From Reticulitermes speratus (Eukaryota; Arthropoda; Insecta; Blattodea; Rhinotermitidae): a stretch of DNA of 64,000 nucleotides. A program made the position numbers and the translations under genes. The notes beneath the pieces were generated by a model, which had not been told where the DNA came from, made no database searches, and worked only from the letters and a program-made list of their open reading frames with translations. This document shows, in pieces, positions 10,644-25,600 of the stretch (its first letter is position 1; each line of letters opens with the position of its first letter). Location of the stretch: contig JAJKFL010000011.1 in assembly GCA_021186555.1 (NCBI GenBank), forward strand, positions 32,475,611 through 32,539,610, in the 5' to 3' direction.

Positions 10644-13600
10644 CTGAAACAACAAGAAATGAAATTACCTCAGTTCTTAGAATTGACACTTCAGCCATTT
10701 TGTTGTAGGTTAGAGTATGTTACATTTCAATAAATGTTTTAAGTTTTTATCATGTTTTATACAGTACAATTCTCAGTTGAAATTTTCAGCTGTGTATCGC
10801 TCTGGGCATATTCTGCAAGCATCTTTCTGCATCTCCATGTCACAGACAAAATGAAATGTGTAAATACAATATTCCTTTCCTTTTAGGAATGTAAAAACTA
10901 ACATTTACACACAAGTGTATGAATCCATGTGAGTTTTTTCCCCCTAGTATGTTATTAAATTTATCACATTTAGGGAAAACAGTGGTCAATTATAACACCC
11001 TGGCTATGGCAAATGGAAAGCACAAACTATACCACGCAGATTTCCCACGGCCCCCCCCCCCCCCCCCAGCATTGGCACACCAAATAACACTAACTTGTAG
11101 GTATTATCCAATGGAGAAAACAGCCTATATGGTTACAAAGATGGGTTGGAGGAAGAGGTGAAGTCAAACTTTGCTCAGTTTGTATTTGTCTTCACTGCAG
11201 CGCTAAGTGGTCAGGGTATCCGAGTATTTCAATCACTCCTCTGATAATGCATACTAAGCCTTCACCTGCGTCAGAAATAACGTGGTCGTGGTAGAATCTT
11301 CAGTTACTGCATATGGTTGGTCCTCAAACTAGTATTTGATGTTCCTAGATTCTCAGAAACATCAACACTTATCATCCTTCCATCATCAGGGAATACATTA
11401 AAATAACCACACTCCCCCACATCAATGATGAAGACGAATACAATCAGAACAAAGTCTGGCTTCCCCTCTCTTCCTCTGACTACTCTTCTTGACCACATGA
11501 CACACTCCCACTGGACACCACCACCACCACCACCCACCACTCTTAATCCCACTCAAGACATATATTGCTCAACTTCTGGCTTTCACCTCACACTTATCCT
11601 GAAGATGGCAGCTGCACTGTTTGCCAAAACATCTGAATAGCTTCAATATATAACTCAAGACAGGCAATGTAGGTATGACATAACACTGAGGTGCATTCGC
11701 GTAACCATTGTTCCCATGGACAAGCAATAACCATTAAACATTATGAGTGTGTGGCTGTATTCTTGCCTGAATTACCTGACATACAAATCACATATTTTCT
11801 GCACTGTATTATATTATATCTGTGGCCTTTCTGGCTCTACCATAATATTCCGCATTATCTCATAAATGGCACAATTTTCAGAAAAAATTTATTGAACATA
11901 AACTGTGTTTTCATTTCCTAATACAACTTTTGTCTGAAACATTCCTCATTTTGAGAAGACTTCAGCAAGATATCATATATGTACATAGGTCTTCATGTAA
12001 AGTGCCCGTTATTCTTGCCAGATTTTAATGAAACTTGAATTTTCTCGACAGATTTTCAAAAAATCCTCAAATATCAAATTTCATGAAAATCCATCCAGTG
12101 GGAGCCGAGTTGTTCCATGCGGACGGACAGACATGACGAAGCTAACAGTCGCTTTTTGCAATTTTGCGAACACACCTGTAAAACAAACCCCCAAAACTGA
12201 AGTTACATCATAAATCTGGCCACAAAAACCTAACAAGAACTTATGTATTTAATATTGTATTCACCGTGCATCTTGTATAAATTAAAATTGAAATTAAAAC
12301 CAGCTTGATGTGAAAACCCCTGAAGATGGTCAGGTACCTGACTGAAACATGTTGGGTTAATTAAGAGTTAATTAATCTACTATTAAAGTTTTTTAATAGT
12401 GAGGGTGCATCAAGTTGGTTTTAATTTCAATTTTAAGAACTTATGTACTCAACAAAAAGAAAATCCTGGATATACAATCAGGAAATTTCAATGCACAACT
12501 GCATTGTGGATAAGTGATATATTTAATAGAGGTCATCACAGTGGTGCTGCATCATACAGTGGTCCTTATGTCATAACACTCTGTACTGCACTATGTGGGA
12601 ACCAATGTTGTGCAGAAACATGCTGCCTCCATCCTCAAGGTACTATACTTACTACGTGCCCACTGAGGTATTGGCCTCTTTGGTCTCTCTTCATCCTCGC
12701 TAGACTCTCCCGATGAGTCAATTCCATAATTGTCTAAATTGACCATCTTCTTGGGTGGGTTGTGTCCGCCTGAACTGCTACTGGGTGGTGGCATATTAAA
12801 AGTTCTGTCCAAAACGGCAGCTCTACTCGGGGCAGCTTTCACTTCTGTTTCAGTCTGAAAAACAAAATACTTACAGATTAGTCTCTGCGGTAAATGGTGT
12901 ACACTCTACATGCAACAGTCACTTAATGCATTCGATTAGAGGGGTATGAAACATGTGACATAATATGTGGGTGGATCAAAAAGTTTTCAGAATTATGACG
13001 TATCACAGCAACAGTCCTTTCTGTTAAAAGTGATGGGGGTGGAGTTCACAATGCTAAACTGTGGAGAAAGTTTGGAAGAGGTTGAGACATGTTAGCATGC
13101 TGCAGTCAGCCATGAAGTGGATGTATGCCACCAGTAATCATCACAATATCTCAGTTTTAACAGTAGGTGAACATCACAATCTTCTGCACTCTTGGGAAAA
13201 AAGCAGTGGAAACTCTTTTAAGCCTCAGTGGAGTTTATGGAGATGAAAGCATGAATGACATTTCTGAAACATTACAACTACATAATTAGGTTATGCCTTG
13301 ATGGAAGACTTGCATTAAAAAAATTAATGGATTAACTCTCTTGGTACCCAACTCCCAAGCATATGTTTGTGTATAATATTTTGCTTCTTAGCAGCTACTT
13401 CAGATTACAGTTTATTCAGTTTATGTAAACTCTGATAATGGTATCAAGTGATTAGCGATTAAGTGAAGAGTGTAGCCTGAACGATCACTTGGCCCATCGG
13501 GTGAGCAATCAAGTGTTCTTATCCACCTTTCGTGATGTTGCTCAGGCTTCAAGACGTAAGATGCGCAGCATACAACAATTACCTTTTCATTTGTCTGTTT

Positions 13601-16600
13601 TTCCTTCACAAGTTTAGCTTGCATTTGGGCCATCATCGCAGTTTGTTGCTCCCTGAAAATAAAAGCAATGTAATATTAAATACAAATAAACACAACAATG
13701 TGTGTGGGTGTTTTTGTATGGTGTGGATGTTTTTGTAATGTGTGTACGGTGTTCTAATGTGTGTACTTGTATTTACTGTATGTATTTTGTTTCGTAATTG
13801 TGTATAGTTTTTTTTGTATTGTTACTTTCATGTATATTATATGTCCATTTGTATTGTGTGTACTAGTGTACTGCCACTGGGTGAAACCCCAATTGCAATA
13901 AATAATAATAATAATAACAATAACAACATACATATAATAGTAACACCAACAGAATGCACACTAGTGAAATAGTTTTTATATATAACAACCCCCCACATGT
14001 TTTGGCCACTCACTTGGCCATCTTCAGGTACAGGATACAAAGGATAAAAATTAAAAGATGATACGATTATTGAAGTGGCAGAACCAATCCAAGATACAAA
14101 ATGAAAATAATAAAATCATAGTTTAAAATACATAAGATAAGGTGTTACTATAAGTGTGCCATTACTGAATGGATGGTATACACAGGTGTTTCGTGCATTA
14201 ATGCACCATTCTGTAATGAATAATACATGCGTGTAAGAATTTTATAATGCAGTATTAGGTAATTACAAAATGGTGGAATATGAACGTAAAATGGTAGTCA
14301 ATGAAATACGTACCAAGAAAGTGTATTGAGATGTATATAAAAACTGTTTCACTAGGGCGCATTTTGTTGGTATTACTATATTATATATATTCAATTAATG
14401 CACGGCTTATGGGTCATGTAAAGACAATAAGAACATATCAATATTTCAAATGAAAAAGATATCAAACACAGTTAGTAGTGGAACAACAATTTCACTTAAG
14501 GAGAAACAATATCTGAAGGGTCAGTTATGTCCAATACAGTACCATGTAAAAGCGTTGAAAAGTTTCTACTGACAAAGTTTAATGAAAGCAGGAAATTTTC
14601 TGTCTGCCACAACTCTATTACTGTTTTCCCATTACACAGCATTATAGGAAAAAAGGTAAAGTTGACGAAGTCCACAACATGATGGCATATATCGAGAGTA
14701 GAGGTATAGCTCCACTTGTCCTTAACCTGGGCAGTGGATGGAAGTGAGTGATCAGCTTCACATCCCAGCTGCTTTAGCCCAGGCAAAATCCCAGTACCCA
14801 CTGAATAAAGGGTGGGGGACGGGCTGGTCTGGACATTTTAGAGAACAGAAAATCCCATGTCACTGCTGGAATTCAAACCCCTGAACACCCAGCCTGTAGC
14901 CTAGTCACTGTACCAACTATGCTAGCCCGGTTCCCATACAGCATTATGCAGAAAACATGTTTCAGACCCTTTCTTTGGCCATCATCAGGTTCATATACAA
15001 GAAAAGAGTTACAAAATGGTTTACCACAGTGTTTAAAAAATGTAAACCGTTTTAAATCCACACTGCAATGGACCATCTCTTAACCATTTTGCACTGAAGG
15101 TCAACAGTTGACATGCAGCATGCATTTAAGGAACCACAGTAACCTAGCCATCATAACTTAATGCAACTTAATGGCAGCCACTTAAATTGTCATCACTTTC
15201 AGTTTGCCCCAGGCATTCAATTCCAGTGCAAAATGTTAATCAAACTGTGAACACTGTACTACTGTCCAATCTTCAATCATTTCAAATTTACAAAGTTTAC
15301 ATGTGGATGAGGCATCAGAATATGATTAACAACTTACCTAAGACGTGCAGCTTCCTTCTCTACAGCTGACCGTTCCAAATATTGCCTCTCTGCTTCTTCC
15401 TGTTCCTTTTTACGTTCTGCTTCGAGACGACGCTGCTCTTCTTCCTAGTAGCAGCACAAACCAATTGACGTTAGTCATCTTGAATCATCCTAAAGGCAAC
15501 AGCTAATAATATGATAAATGGGGATTTTAAATATCCCAATTCTACAGGGCTGGCAGCCATGTTTTAGCATGTGGGTAATAGCACTGTTGCTGAATACCAG
15601 CCCTGTAGCTGGGCATAACCCACCTAGTACCATTCCTACACCTTGGGGAAAACCTAAACTACTGCCACTGCTGGGATATAGGACAAACCCAAACAAAAAC
15701 CAGTGCTGGGATATGACAAAACCTCACATGCAGAGAAAACTATATCCAATTATAACACTAATGCTAAGATATAGGAAAAACACAACTACTGTTCCAAAAT
15801 TTGAACTGCAGGTTTTACTCTATCAGCTATCAATGATAAGCAATTCAGCGAAAATTTTTTTGTCACCTTCTAAAAATAACCTGCGTCACTCTTCATCTGT
15901 CTATGGACCTCCCACCGACTGTCAAGTGTCTTAAATTTTTCTATTTAACATTTTTCTCGGGTTAAAGTCCACAACCTTACAAAGAAATCCAACTGGAGTG
16001 AAGAGTAAGCATGTGATTTAGGAGGAGGAGGGAGGTGACACAGGTTGTTGATTGAAACCACAGAACCTATGTTTATCTTACTGCAAATACATCTGTACTG
16101 TACAGTCAGTATGCATTTCACACTCTTTCAGTTTTGGAGAAGTGGTTCTTACCTGTTCCTTAAGTTTAGCCAAACGGGCTGCTTCCTCTTGTTTTCTGCG
16201 TTCTTCAGTTTCTGCTGCTTTCTTCTGGGCATGTTGTTTTTTCTGTTGCACATGCTCCTTCATTTTATCTTCACGGTACTGCATGACCTGTTTCATTTTC
16301 TCCTCCTTCTCCTGCATGCGCAATTCTGCATCCTGTTTCTGTTTCTCGATGGCTTCTCGAGTTTTCAAAACTTTCAGCATTTTCTCTTCACGCTTCCTGT
16401 AAATTCGTAACAACTGTGCTAACCCTACCAGTGACAAGTGCAGTCTGCATAGACAGAGGCATTAGTGCAATGTTAAACATGTGCAACTAACAAACATAAC
16501 CTGCAGTCCACATGCAGAAAGAGCAGCAGACAGAATGGGGCTAATCCCAATTCTAACTTCCATGATGCCTTTCCTTTCTGAAACTATGTTAACCAGTTAT

Positions 16601-19600
16601 GTTACATTTTATCATGGAAATGCAATGACTGGAGAAATTACCTTCTTGTTTCCTCAGCTTTTTCCTTCACCTTCTGCTCCCTTTTCTTCCGAGCTTCCTC
16701 CTCCTTCTCAATACGGCGCTTCATCCCTTCTTCTTTCTTCTCTCGTATTTCTTCTAATGCAGGCTTAATGGTCTGTTTGGTGATGAAAGAGTCTACACCA
16801 ACTACAATGTTGCCTACTTGTTTCTTTGTCTGAAATACACCAAAACAGTATATGAGAATGGTGACATCACTGTTAACCACTTAAATAACACAGGTCCCAT
16901 AGCACAGGCTCTCCTCACAATAAGAACCATACAAATTGATGATGCTATGTGACCCTAAAATAAGAATAATGAGACATAGTAAATCTTCTCTGTTAAGAAG
17001 CGTACCATGGCACCGCAAGGTCAGTAACACAGTGTAACCCATTCACAATGATGTGGGACAAATCATGCAGTTCAGCATCCCCATACTAATAATGCAGGGT
17101 AATATGTAGTGCTAACTACCCAAAATGATATAGGTCAAAATTACAATGTGATTTGGGAGCAGCTAGTTTCTGGACAACGTATTCAAAACTAACATAACAC
17201 TCCAGAAACTGATCTGGTGCTTCCCCACACTTTCACCATTTGCTACATATGTTCTATCTTAACAACAAGATGACAAGTGTAATATACTACCTTCTGACCC
17301 TCACAGAGCTGACTAATATCTGGAACTTCCACAACAGTGATGCTCATCAGGTCATGTGATACACATTAATTAGGTAAGGAGTAAGATGTAAAACTGCTTA
17401 CCAAGAAATGTCTTTTCGAGGAACTGCTTACAGCAAAGACACGAGAACCGGAGTGTGCAGTTGTGTAGCTAATATTGTTTGCTGACAGTGGTGTCTTTTT
17501 ATACTTCTCATAGTAATGCAAGCCATGTGGAGTAGTAAATTTAAGTCCAGCAATAGAGGTCATGGAATTCTTGGAACAGAAGAAACACAAAATCATCACC
17601 TAAATATAACACACACAATGAACAAGATAAATAAACATTATGGAATAAAACCTGCTTATAAAAAAAACCCCAATGGTCCCATACACTTTTTAATGTGATG
17701 CAAAGAATGTAACAGTCTTCACTTAAAGCCCAAATAACAAATCATAAATCAATGCTACACATGCAGCATCTGTCATAATCAGCGCAGACATCTTTTCAAC
17801 CTTTTCTGCCTTCTTTCCATCTTTAACCCTTCGGTGCTGGAATCAAGTGCCCAGTGCACTCTGGAGGGAGGGGGGAGGGGGGGGGGGGGGGGGGGAAATT
17901 GCCTCCCATTGCTTTGCATGTTTCTATGACTTTTGGTGACATTTGATTTACTCAACATCATATTGCGCATCAAGGGAAATCGTCTGTCGGTGCCAAACAG
18001 TTAACAGGAACAAAGCAAGCTTGTGACATCACCATTCTGTCTTTGGGTGTGTATTCGTTTCAACTTCAACCAGCTGACTAACTTTTACAAAACCTGATAT
18101 GAATGTTACACCAATAGACTACATCTCAATACTAATTTTTAATTTTGCACAAACAGTAATGAACCATGGCAGATGCACAAACTTTGAGATGGAAGCAATA
18201 CAACTGCCACTTGCTTGAGGATTCTCAAATGATGAACAGTGATGCATGATATACTCTGAAAAAATACAGTAAGGTAACATCTTTGTAGGATTTCATATAC
18301 CAACATGGTAGTTACATAAACTTCTTTACATTTCAGTCTGATGGCAATAACTAATGAACCACTGGACCTAGGCAAGTAAAATTTTGCATAGGGAAAGATC
18401 ATAATCACATCAATATGGTAAATAAGCATATTGTTTGTAAGTCCGCAATTTCAAACATGGTACTGATGTGAAACTTTGAGGTTATGTTAAACAAACTGAT
18501 GTCATATAATAAAATAAAAATAATATACAGTAGAACCCTGTTAAGAAGTCTTTCAAGGGACCAGATGATTAGGGACTTCTTAAGCGGGAAGACTTATTAA
18601 GAGGGAAAGCTTGTTAAAAGCCTTTTTCCCCATAATTCCTTTGACTGTAGTTAATGGCATGTTCAGCCGCTTTGCCACTTCCACTCAGGTCAAGGTAGGA
18701 TTTGAATCCACTTCTCTAATCACCCGTTACTGATCTAATCGTCTAATCTCTCCGTCACTGAAGAGAAAGCAACTGGGATATGAAACTGACCACTCACCTC
18801 CATCTAGTGCCACGATTAAGAATTTTTGCAGCTATATTAACTAAGCACAGGGACAAGTTACCTTTACAGCTTCCCAAACACAAACAGAAATGTTAACTTC
18901 CAGACCTTTATGCAAAAATATAACATTCATTATAAAACAATGTATGTACCTCCTTGCTCATTTCTTGCTCGTCTGTTTTATCCAGTTCTCGACTCTCTTT
19001 TGCAAGAGATATCTTCTTTGCTCTAGCCAAGGATTTTCGAGCTGCGCGCCATGTGTTTTGGCAGTGCACCTATGATAAATATATGCATTACTACCCAACC
19101 AAATCACAAACAATCATCAACAGATTTTCTACAGATCTATAGGTGACTGTGTCCGGCCGCACTTGGGTTCAAACCCCACACGAGCCATTCCTATTCATAT
19201 TCGTACTCTTAATCTAGTTGGTATTCGGTTAGTATTCTACCATCAATGCCTGGTTAAGTTATTACCATGAACATCTGTATGCTCAAGGGTGCAAACAGAT
19301 AAAAGTGTTAATAAGTAGTGGTGGTTACAAGAATTAAAGATACAGTAGAACCCGGATAAGAAGTCCCCACATAAGAAGTTTTCCCCTGTAAGAAGTCTGA
19401 TTTTTAAAGTCCCGAAATCCTATTGTTTTTAATAAGCTTCCCTCTTAATAAGTCTTCCCGCTTAAGGAGTCCCTAATCCTCTGGTCCCTTGAAAGACTTC
19501 TTAACAGGGTTCTACTGTATTTTGCAAGTGAAAGGTGTGTGTATTTCCAGGAGTGACACTTGCGTCTGGAAATTAATTGTGCAGTGACGTGACCAGAGCT

Positions 19601-22600
19601 TCTCCTGATATTCCTCGAGGTCTGACCTCACACAGCCTGAGTACTCAACTTCTTGGATCACCATAATTTGCTATCAGTACTAAGAACGGAGATCAGCTGA
19701 CACCCAGCCAGGCACAAAACCACAGATGCTGAGCAGAGGTAAGTGGATGGGTGCACCAACCCCTAAATTATGAATTAGCAATGAAATGAAAAACTGTACA
19801 TATGCATTATGGAATCATACAAAGTGCAACACTTCTGTCAGCGCCCAGCTTCTGGCGAGCAACAGCCATCTTCATCTGACTGCCATCAGTCCATTCCAAC
19901 ACAATTATGGTCACTCCACAATAGGAATAAAGGCAAATTATCTAAACCAGTGGTATTCAACCTGGGTATGCGTACCCCCGGGGGTACATGAAGACATCTT
20001 AGGGGGTATGTAAAATAAAAAAAATAAATATATTATTTCATGATAAACACTGAATAATCAGGGCCAGATTTAGGGTTAGCCACAAGAGACTCAGATGTAA
20101 GGACATGCGATTTGGGAGCGCCATTTCTCTCTCTCTCTCTCTCCTTTGTGTGATTCTTATCTGGGCGGCTAGTTTCATTTTATTTCACCTAGTGCATATA
20201 ATTTTGCTTTCCTAAAATACCTTTTTTCCTTTATTAATTCTTATATGATAGGCAATAATATATTTGTTATTTAATAGCTTGATTCTCCTTTTTTTTAATT
20301 TAAAACTTATTATTTAATACATTATTTTGGATGTAATTCATTTAACTTATTTTAGATGTAGATTATACACTATGTATAACTTGAATTATGCAGCAACAAC
20401 TCTGGGGGTACAGAGTTGATGAGAAATTATATGTCGGGGTACACGAACAAAAAATGTTGAATACCACTGATCTACACCATACGAGGGGTTTAAGATGCTG
20501 ACCTGTACAAACATAACTTCTCTCTCATTTGAGCTTTTTAAGTGTGATGTACAAGACGTCTGTATAAGTAATTTATGAAATTTGTCTCTGGATGTTCACA
20601 ACTCTTCTGCATCAGTGCTCGTTTCCAGCAGTTTATTGTTCAAACCAGCCCACAAATAAAAGTGTAAGACTCTACCAAGTTTACTATCTTCATAAACTAT
20701 AAACAGAAGACAGACAGCATCTCTTTCCTCTGTGAAATCTCCCCTCACACTCTTTCTTTTGGTACTGACCTCTGTTCTCCAATACCCAGCCAGATAGGAC
20801 CTAATAAGTTTTGGCCGAGCCTAATCTCATTCCTTTTTGAGACTGTAAACTCCCAAATATTGTAATTTCATTTTGGGGAAATATATTTTTGTTTTTATGC
20901 ACTGATCCTGTAATACTCATGGTAGTTATCTCTAGGACAGAGGCACAAAATCACACCATCATCACCCAACACACAATCTGTCCCAAGCCATAAAAAGCAA
21001 AGTACGATCCTTCCTCGTCCATCAATATACGCCCGACATAACCAGAAAGATTGTTTCTGCACAGAATATGGGCCAAGTAGTTTTTTCAGCACCATGTATC
21101 TTATATCACAGAGAATTAAATGCAGCTTCTCAGAATTCAAGTACCAACTATTCTGAGGAAACAAGTCCATGCAAATAAACCCAAGCTTCACACAAGAAAA
21201 ACGTTACATGAGTCAAGTTCACTGTCATGCACTGACTACAAAAATGAACAGCAAAAGTAAATGCCGCCTCGTTGGATCAAACGTGTCTGAATATTTTAAC
21301 TATTTCTTTAAGTCTGACTTTTTAAAATGTTGCTTCTATACGAGCCTGTTGCAAATTGTACGCTAATCTAGTACGAAAGTTACACAAGTTAATTTGAAAA
21401 TATATACCATTCAGTTAGCTAAGCTGGAACAGTGTCGTAAGAAAGATCATGGTAAAAAATTAGACAACCAAGGTTCCATACATGCTATGTGACCACAGCA
21501 CCACATCCTTACAGCTTCTGGGACTCCCCTGCATTGTTTCACAGAAGCAGCGGTAATGTTTACGTTCACAATTGCCACAGTCAGGGTCTAAAATTCGTGG
21601 CAATTTTCATGCTACCTATAAAGCCTTTACAGAGTGTGCATAAGAGTAGCAGTAGCAGCTTCGCAACTGCTTTATAATACTGGACTGGTAAGACACTTGC
21701 TGTTCAATATTCCAAGCCCCTAGATATTAAAGCACATTCCCATGCTCTTTCATGACCTCAGAGATAACAAAGCTGCAGATGAACACTAGAAAAAATACCC
21801 ACGCATAACTATAAGCCTGGTTTAAATACACTAAACGCCGATTTAATGTTCCCACATTTAGTGAAATCCCGGATTTAGTGATGATTTTTTCATGTCCCGA
21901 CAATAGCTCCATATAAACAATAAACCTCCATTTAATGAAAATCCTCGATTTAGTGAAATACCCTAATCCCCCAGCAATTCATTAAATAGGCGTTTTACTG
22001 TATGCTTCTTTTCATAATCATGTACTACTGCATATAAAGGATCTCAAAACATATAAATTTCTAGCATTCATCAACTTACATTCTTCGGTAAATCCGTGGA
22101 TATATCACCAACTTCTTGGCTTGTGGCAGCAGCAACAGCAGCAGCAACCTTGGACATAGCCCTAGTTTTTGTTCGGGTAATTCTCATCGTCTGCTCTGGT
22201 TCCTTCGCTACTATTTGTTCTGCAGATTCTTCACTTACAGTATGTAATTTTTCAAATGCAGTCTTCCACTCTTGGACAGGTTCACAGGCAAATGGCCTAA
22301 GCAAAACAACCATTTCCTTAAGACTAAATTCTGTGCACAAATGGCAAATTAATGTTCAAGTTTTTAATTCACATACAATTCTACAAAAATTTACAAACAG
22401 CAGTCAACCCAACTGCATGATTAGTCGAGCTATGATGTAAACTGCCGTGATAAAATCCTTTCAATGGTCCCCATTTTTTGCCCAGTTTACTCATGACCTC
22501 ATTAAACTGGCTATGAATTTTCATTCCATTAATAATGCAAAACTTAGACATGGACGGAATTCAGCAGCGGGACTGAAGCCTCTTTATGCAAAATCTCACT

Positions 22601-25600
22601 TCCCCATAGTTAGCAGCATAGGAGCAACGCTGAATCTTCCATAAGAGGAAAGTTATCAACATATAAAGTAAAACAAAGTCTTCAAAAACATCAAATCTGC
22701 AACTGAAGGTACCCAGAACCAACAAGAGGAAGCTCCATGGTATAACATACAAAATTATCACTCAAAGCTAAAGTATAACCCCTTACAGCATAAATACAGA
22801 ATACGGTACACATAAATACCTTACTACTACTACTAATAATAATAATAAGAAGAATACAAACAACAACAGCAACAATAATAATAATAAAAAATGGCTGTCT
22901 GCCTCTTCCTGTTCCACTGACACCATGTCTGAGGGTTTGGACACTCTCAAGCTTCTCCTGGGTGCTCTGTACCACTAACCAGATGACCCTGAAGAAGACT
23001 GGATTATTTTTGGTCCAAAATTGACTGGACCATCCGGGGAAACAAACTGAGGGGTTATTGTATAACAAATTAGCAACAGCAGACTGCATACCTTAACAAA
23101 TGTGTGGACTTTTGCAGCTTTACCATGTTCTTCTTTGGAGAACTCTGAAGTGCAGGTGTTGAATGAGATGTAACACACTGCTTTGGAGCTACATCATTTG
23201 CCCCATTTTGATCACCAACCTTGGCACAAATACCACTATTCTGTGAAGTTTCTGTACACGTTATATTTGGTCCAGTTTTGCCAACTTCATCGACAGACAC
23301 TTCTTTTTCTGACGCAATCTGTTCAATGGCACTCTCATGCACTTCTTCAACAACATTTTTTGTGCCACTGGAAAAGTGTTCAGTCTCACCTTCTGTAAGA
23401 ACAAGAACACTTTTTGGTGCAGTTTTATTGCTTTCATTTATGTCGCTAACCGCATCAGGAGGAGAATGAATACGGCATTCATTTGTGTGTGCTTCATCAT
23501 ATGTGACTGAATCAACCTCATGAACACATGAAACACAAACAGAATTGCTGGGCCGAACACCCTCAGAAAGCTTTAGTGATACACCGTCCGGAACGCCAGG
23601 AAAATCGTCATGTGTCTCTGTTGCAGCAGATGCCACTGGGGCACTATCTGTAAGTGATTTCTGTCTTTCTTCCTGTATTGTAAGACAATCGTCATGAACA
23701 GATGAGGTACCATGACCAGACTGTACATCATTTCCTCTTCATTATTTCTGACATTGTTACATGTTTCTATGGTAACAGAACTGACACTACGCTCCTTAGC
23801 CAAAGGAGATGATCCTAATTTTGCCATATTTCTGACCAAGGAGAACGGCTGTTAATTTCTTCTGCCTTTATGATAGATCTGTTTTCATGTTGTTCATCCG
23901 GTGGAAGTACCGAATGCTCCTGCTCTAACCGTCTACTCTTACACAGTCGCTCATCTTCATCTATTGTTGCATGTGAAGAAACATGTTTTTTCTTTCGTGT
24001 TTCTCTACTAGATCCCATGTCAGCAGCCTGACGCATTTTTGCATTGAGAGTCATGTTTAATTGATCCTTTATTTTTGCATCAGCAGCCTGTAACAGAATG
24101 AAATAAATTCTGCAATCAGAAAATGACATATTTTGCTTCAAAATATTATAGCAAGATTTTTGGCACATTTCAATGAGTCACAGCAGATCAGTAATTACAT
24201 CTATTGTGGTGAAAATGCCAAAACATTCATCAATTTAATGTTATCCATCCTGCTGTGTTTATAGACTTAAACAAACAGCACTATGGTTCTGTCTGACACA
24301 ACCTGTATTTGATAATTATTTATACACTACATGTTTCGATCATTTGATCATCAGGTGTACAGTACAAAAACCCAAAATCCAAGATAAAGTATAACGTTTT
24401 TGTAACCAGGTTACAAAAACTAATTGTAATGTTTATTGTATATTTTATGACTTTTGTGAGATCTTGCAAAACTGTTACACTTTTACCTTGGATTTTGAAC
24501 TCTCCTAGGTTACAATAACCAACTGTAAAGTATATTGTATATTTTATATATATGACATTTTGTGGGATTTCACAAAAGTTTTACACTTTTACCTTGGATT
24601 TGGGTTTTTGTACTGTACACCTGATGATGATCGAATGATCGAAACATGTAGTGTATAAATAATTAATAAATACAGGCTGTGTCTGACAGAACGCATAGAG
24701 TTGTTCGTTCGAAACATTTATACTTGCAAGGTTAGCTGCTATTAAGCATTCTTTATATTATGTCCATAAAACGAACACAGAAAACATTAAGTCTATCCAT
24801 CAGAACATTTCATCTGTGAAATGACTTGATGCTTTTGCAGTGGAGGAACTTGCAATAAGGCAAGGGGCACTAGCAGCCTGTTTCTGCACAACTCACACTA
24901 TTGCAAGTCTTAACTTCAGTGCCCTATGGCTGTTGCATTTAGGCAATGTCTAGAAAAATAAAATTAACCTTCAATTTATTTTCATATTTATTTACTCAGC
25001 AAGCCATTTTGTACAAACAAAAATCATGGAGCAGCAAGATGTAATAAATTTCAATCAAATTTTAAAATCTCGGTCAACAGTACAATCTGTCAGGCAAATT
25101 TCATTTTCATTTATGGTGTCCCAATGTAAAACCTAGTTTACATAAAACACATATCAAAATTTACATTATTCTCATATGTGCCTAATACATAAAACTGGCA
25201 CACAACATAAAATACAAATTGTACTGCTGTTGTGCATGTATTCAAAACAAATCTCAATATAACGTATGGTTAATCAAATACAAGGAAGAAAAATTGATCA
25301 TGCGGGATGGCAACAGGCCAGACCAAAAAAAAATTGCACCAGTATGATGCTGAGAAAGCTATAGTGAGTGGCAGGGACCCGGAAGCGACAAACACTGCAA
25401 GGAACTGTACAACATAACACAAAAATATTTACATAAGCCAATGTCACTGAAGTCTAGAAACACAAAGTCATAGAGTTTAATTTGTCATAATAAATACAAG
25501 CAAAACTATACACACCAGGATAAATAGCCAAAGTTCTCCTAGTACCCCCAAAAATTTGCCCCATTACCATGCTCGTCACTGTTAGGTGCTCCCCTCCTCC

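Larger units (their letters stand above)
24274..24712. repeat. foldback element with hammerhead-like cores in both arms
   Basis: The left arm (24274-24393) and right arm (24577-24712) are reverse complements for more than 100 bp, including GTACACCTGATGAT and GATCGAAACATGTAGTG. The centre carries two diverged copies of a segment with TTACACTTTTACCTTGGATT. Located in the INCENP intron upstream of exon 23092-24087. Confidence 0.8.

Noticed and set aside
13560..13660. Frame extending the INCENP exon through its donor (KVIVVCCASYVLK)
   Set aside because: The GTAATT donor at 13582 and phase agreement with the IN-box exon show that the coding exon is only 13583-13652.
16045..16410. Cys/Phe-rich plus-strand frames opposite the INCENP coiled coil
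   Set aside because: Antisense shadows of Lys/Glu-rich codons. The minus frame has splice sites and family match.
19141..19200. SINE at a B-box-like GGGTTCAAACCCC
   Set aside because: No A box or known body nearby; too little to call.
22096..22440. 114-residue plus frame
   Set aside because: Antisense of INCENP exon 22080-22296 plus intron.
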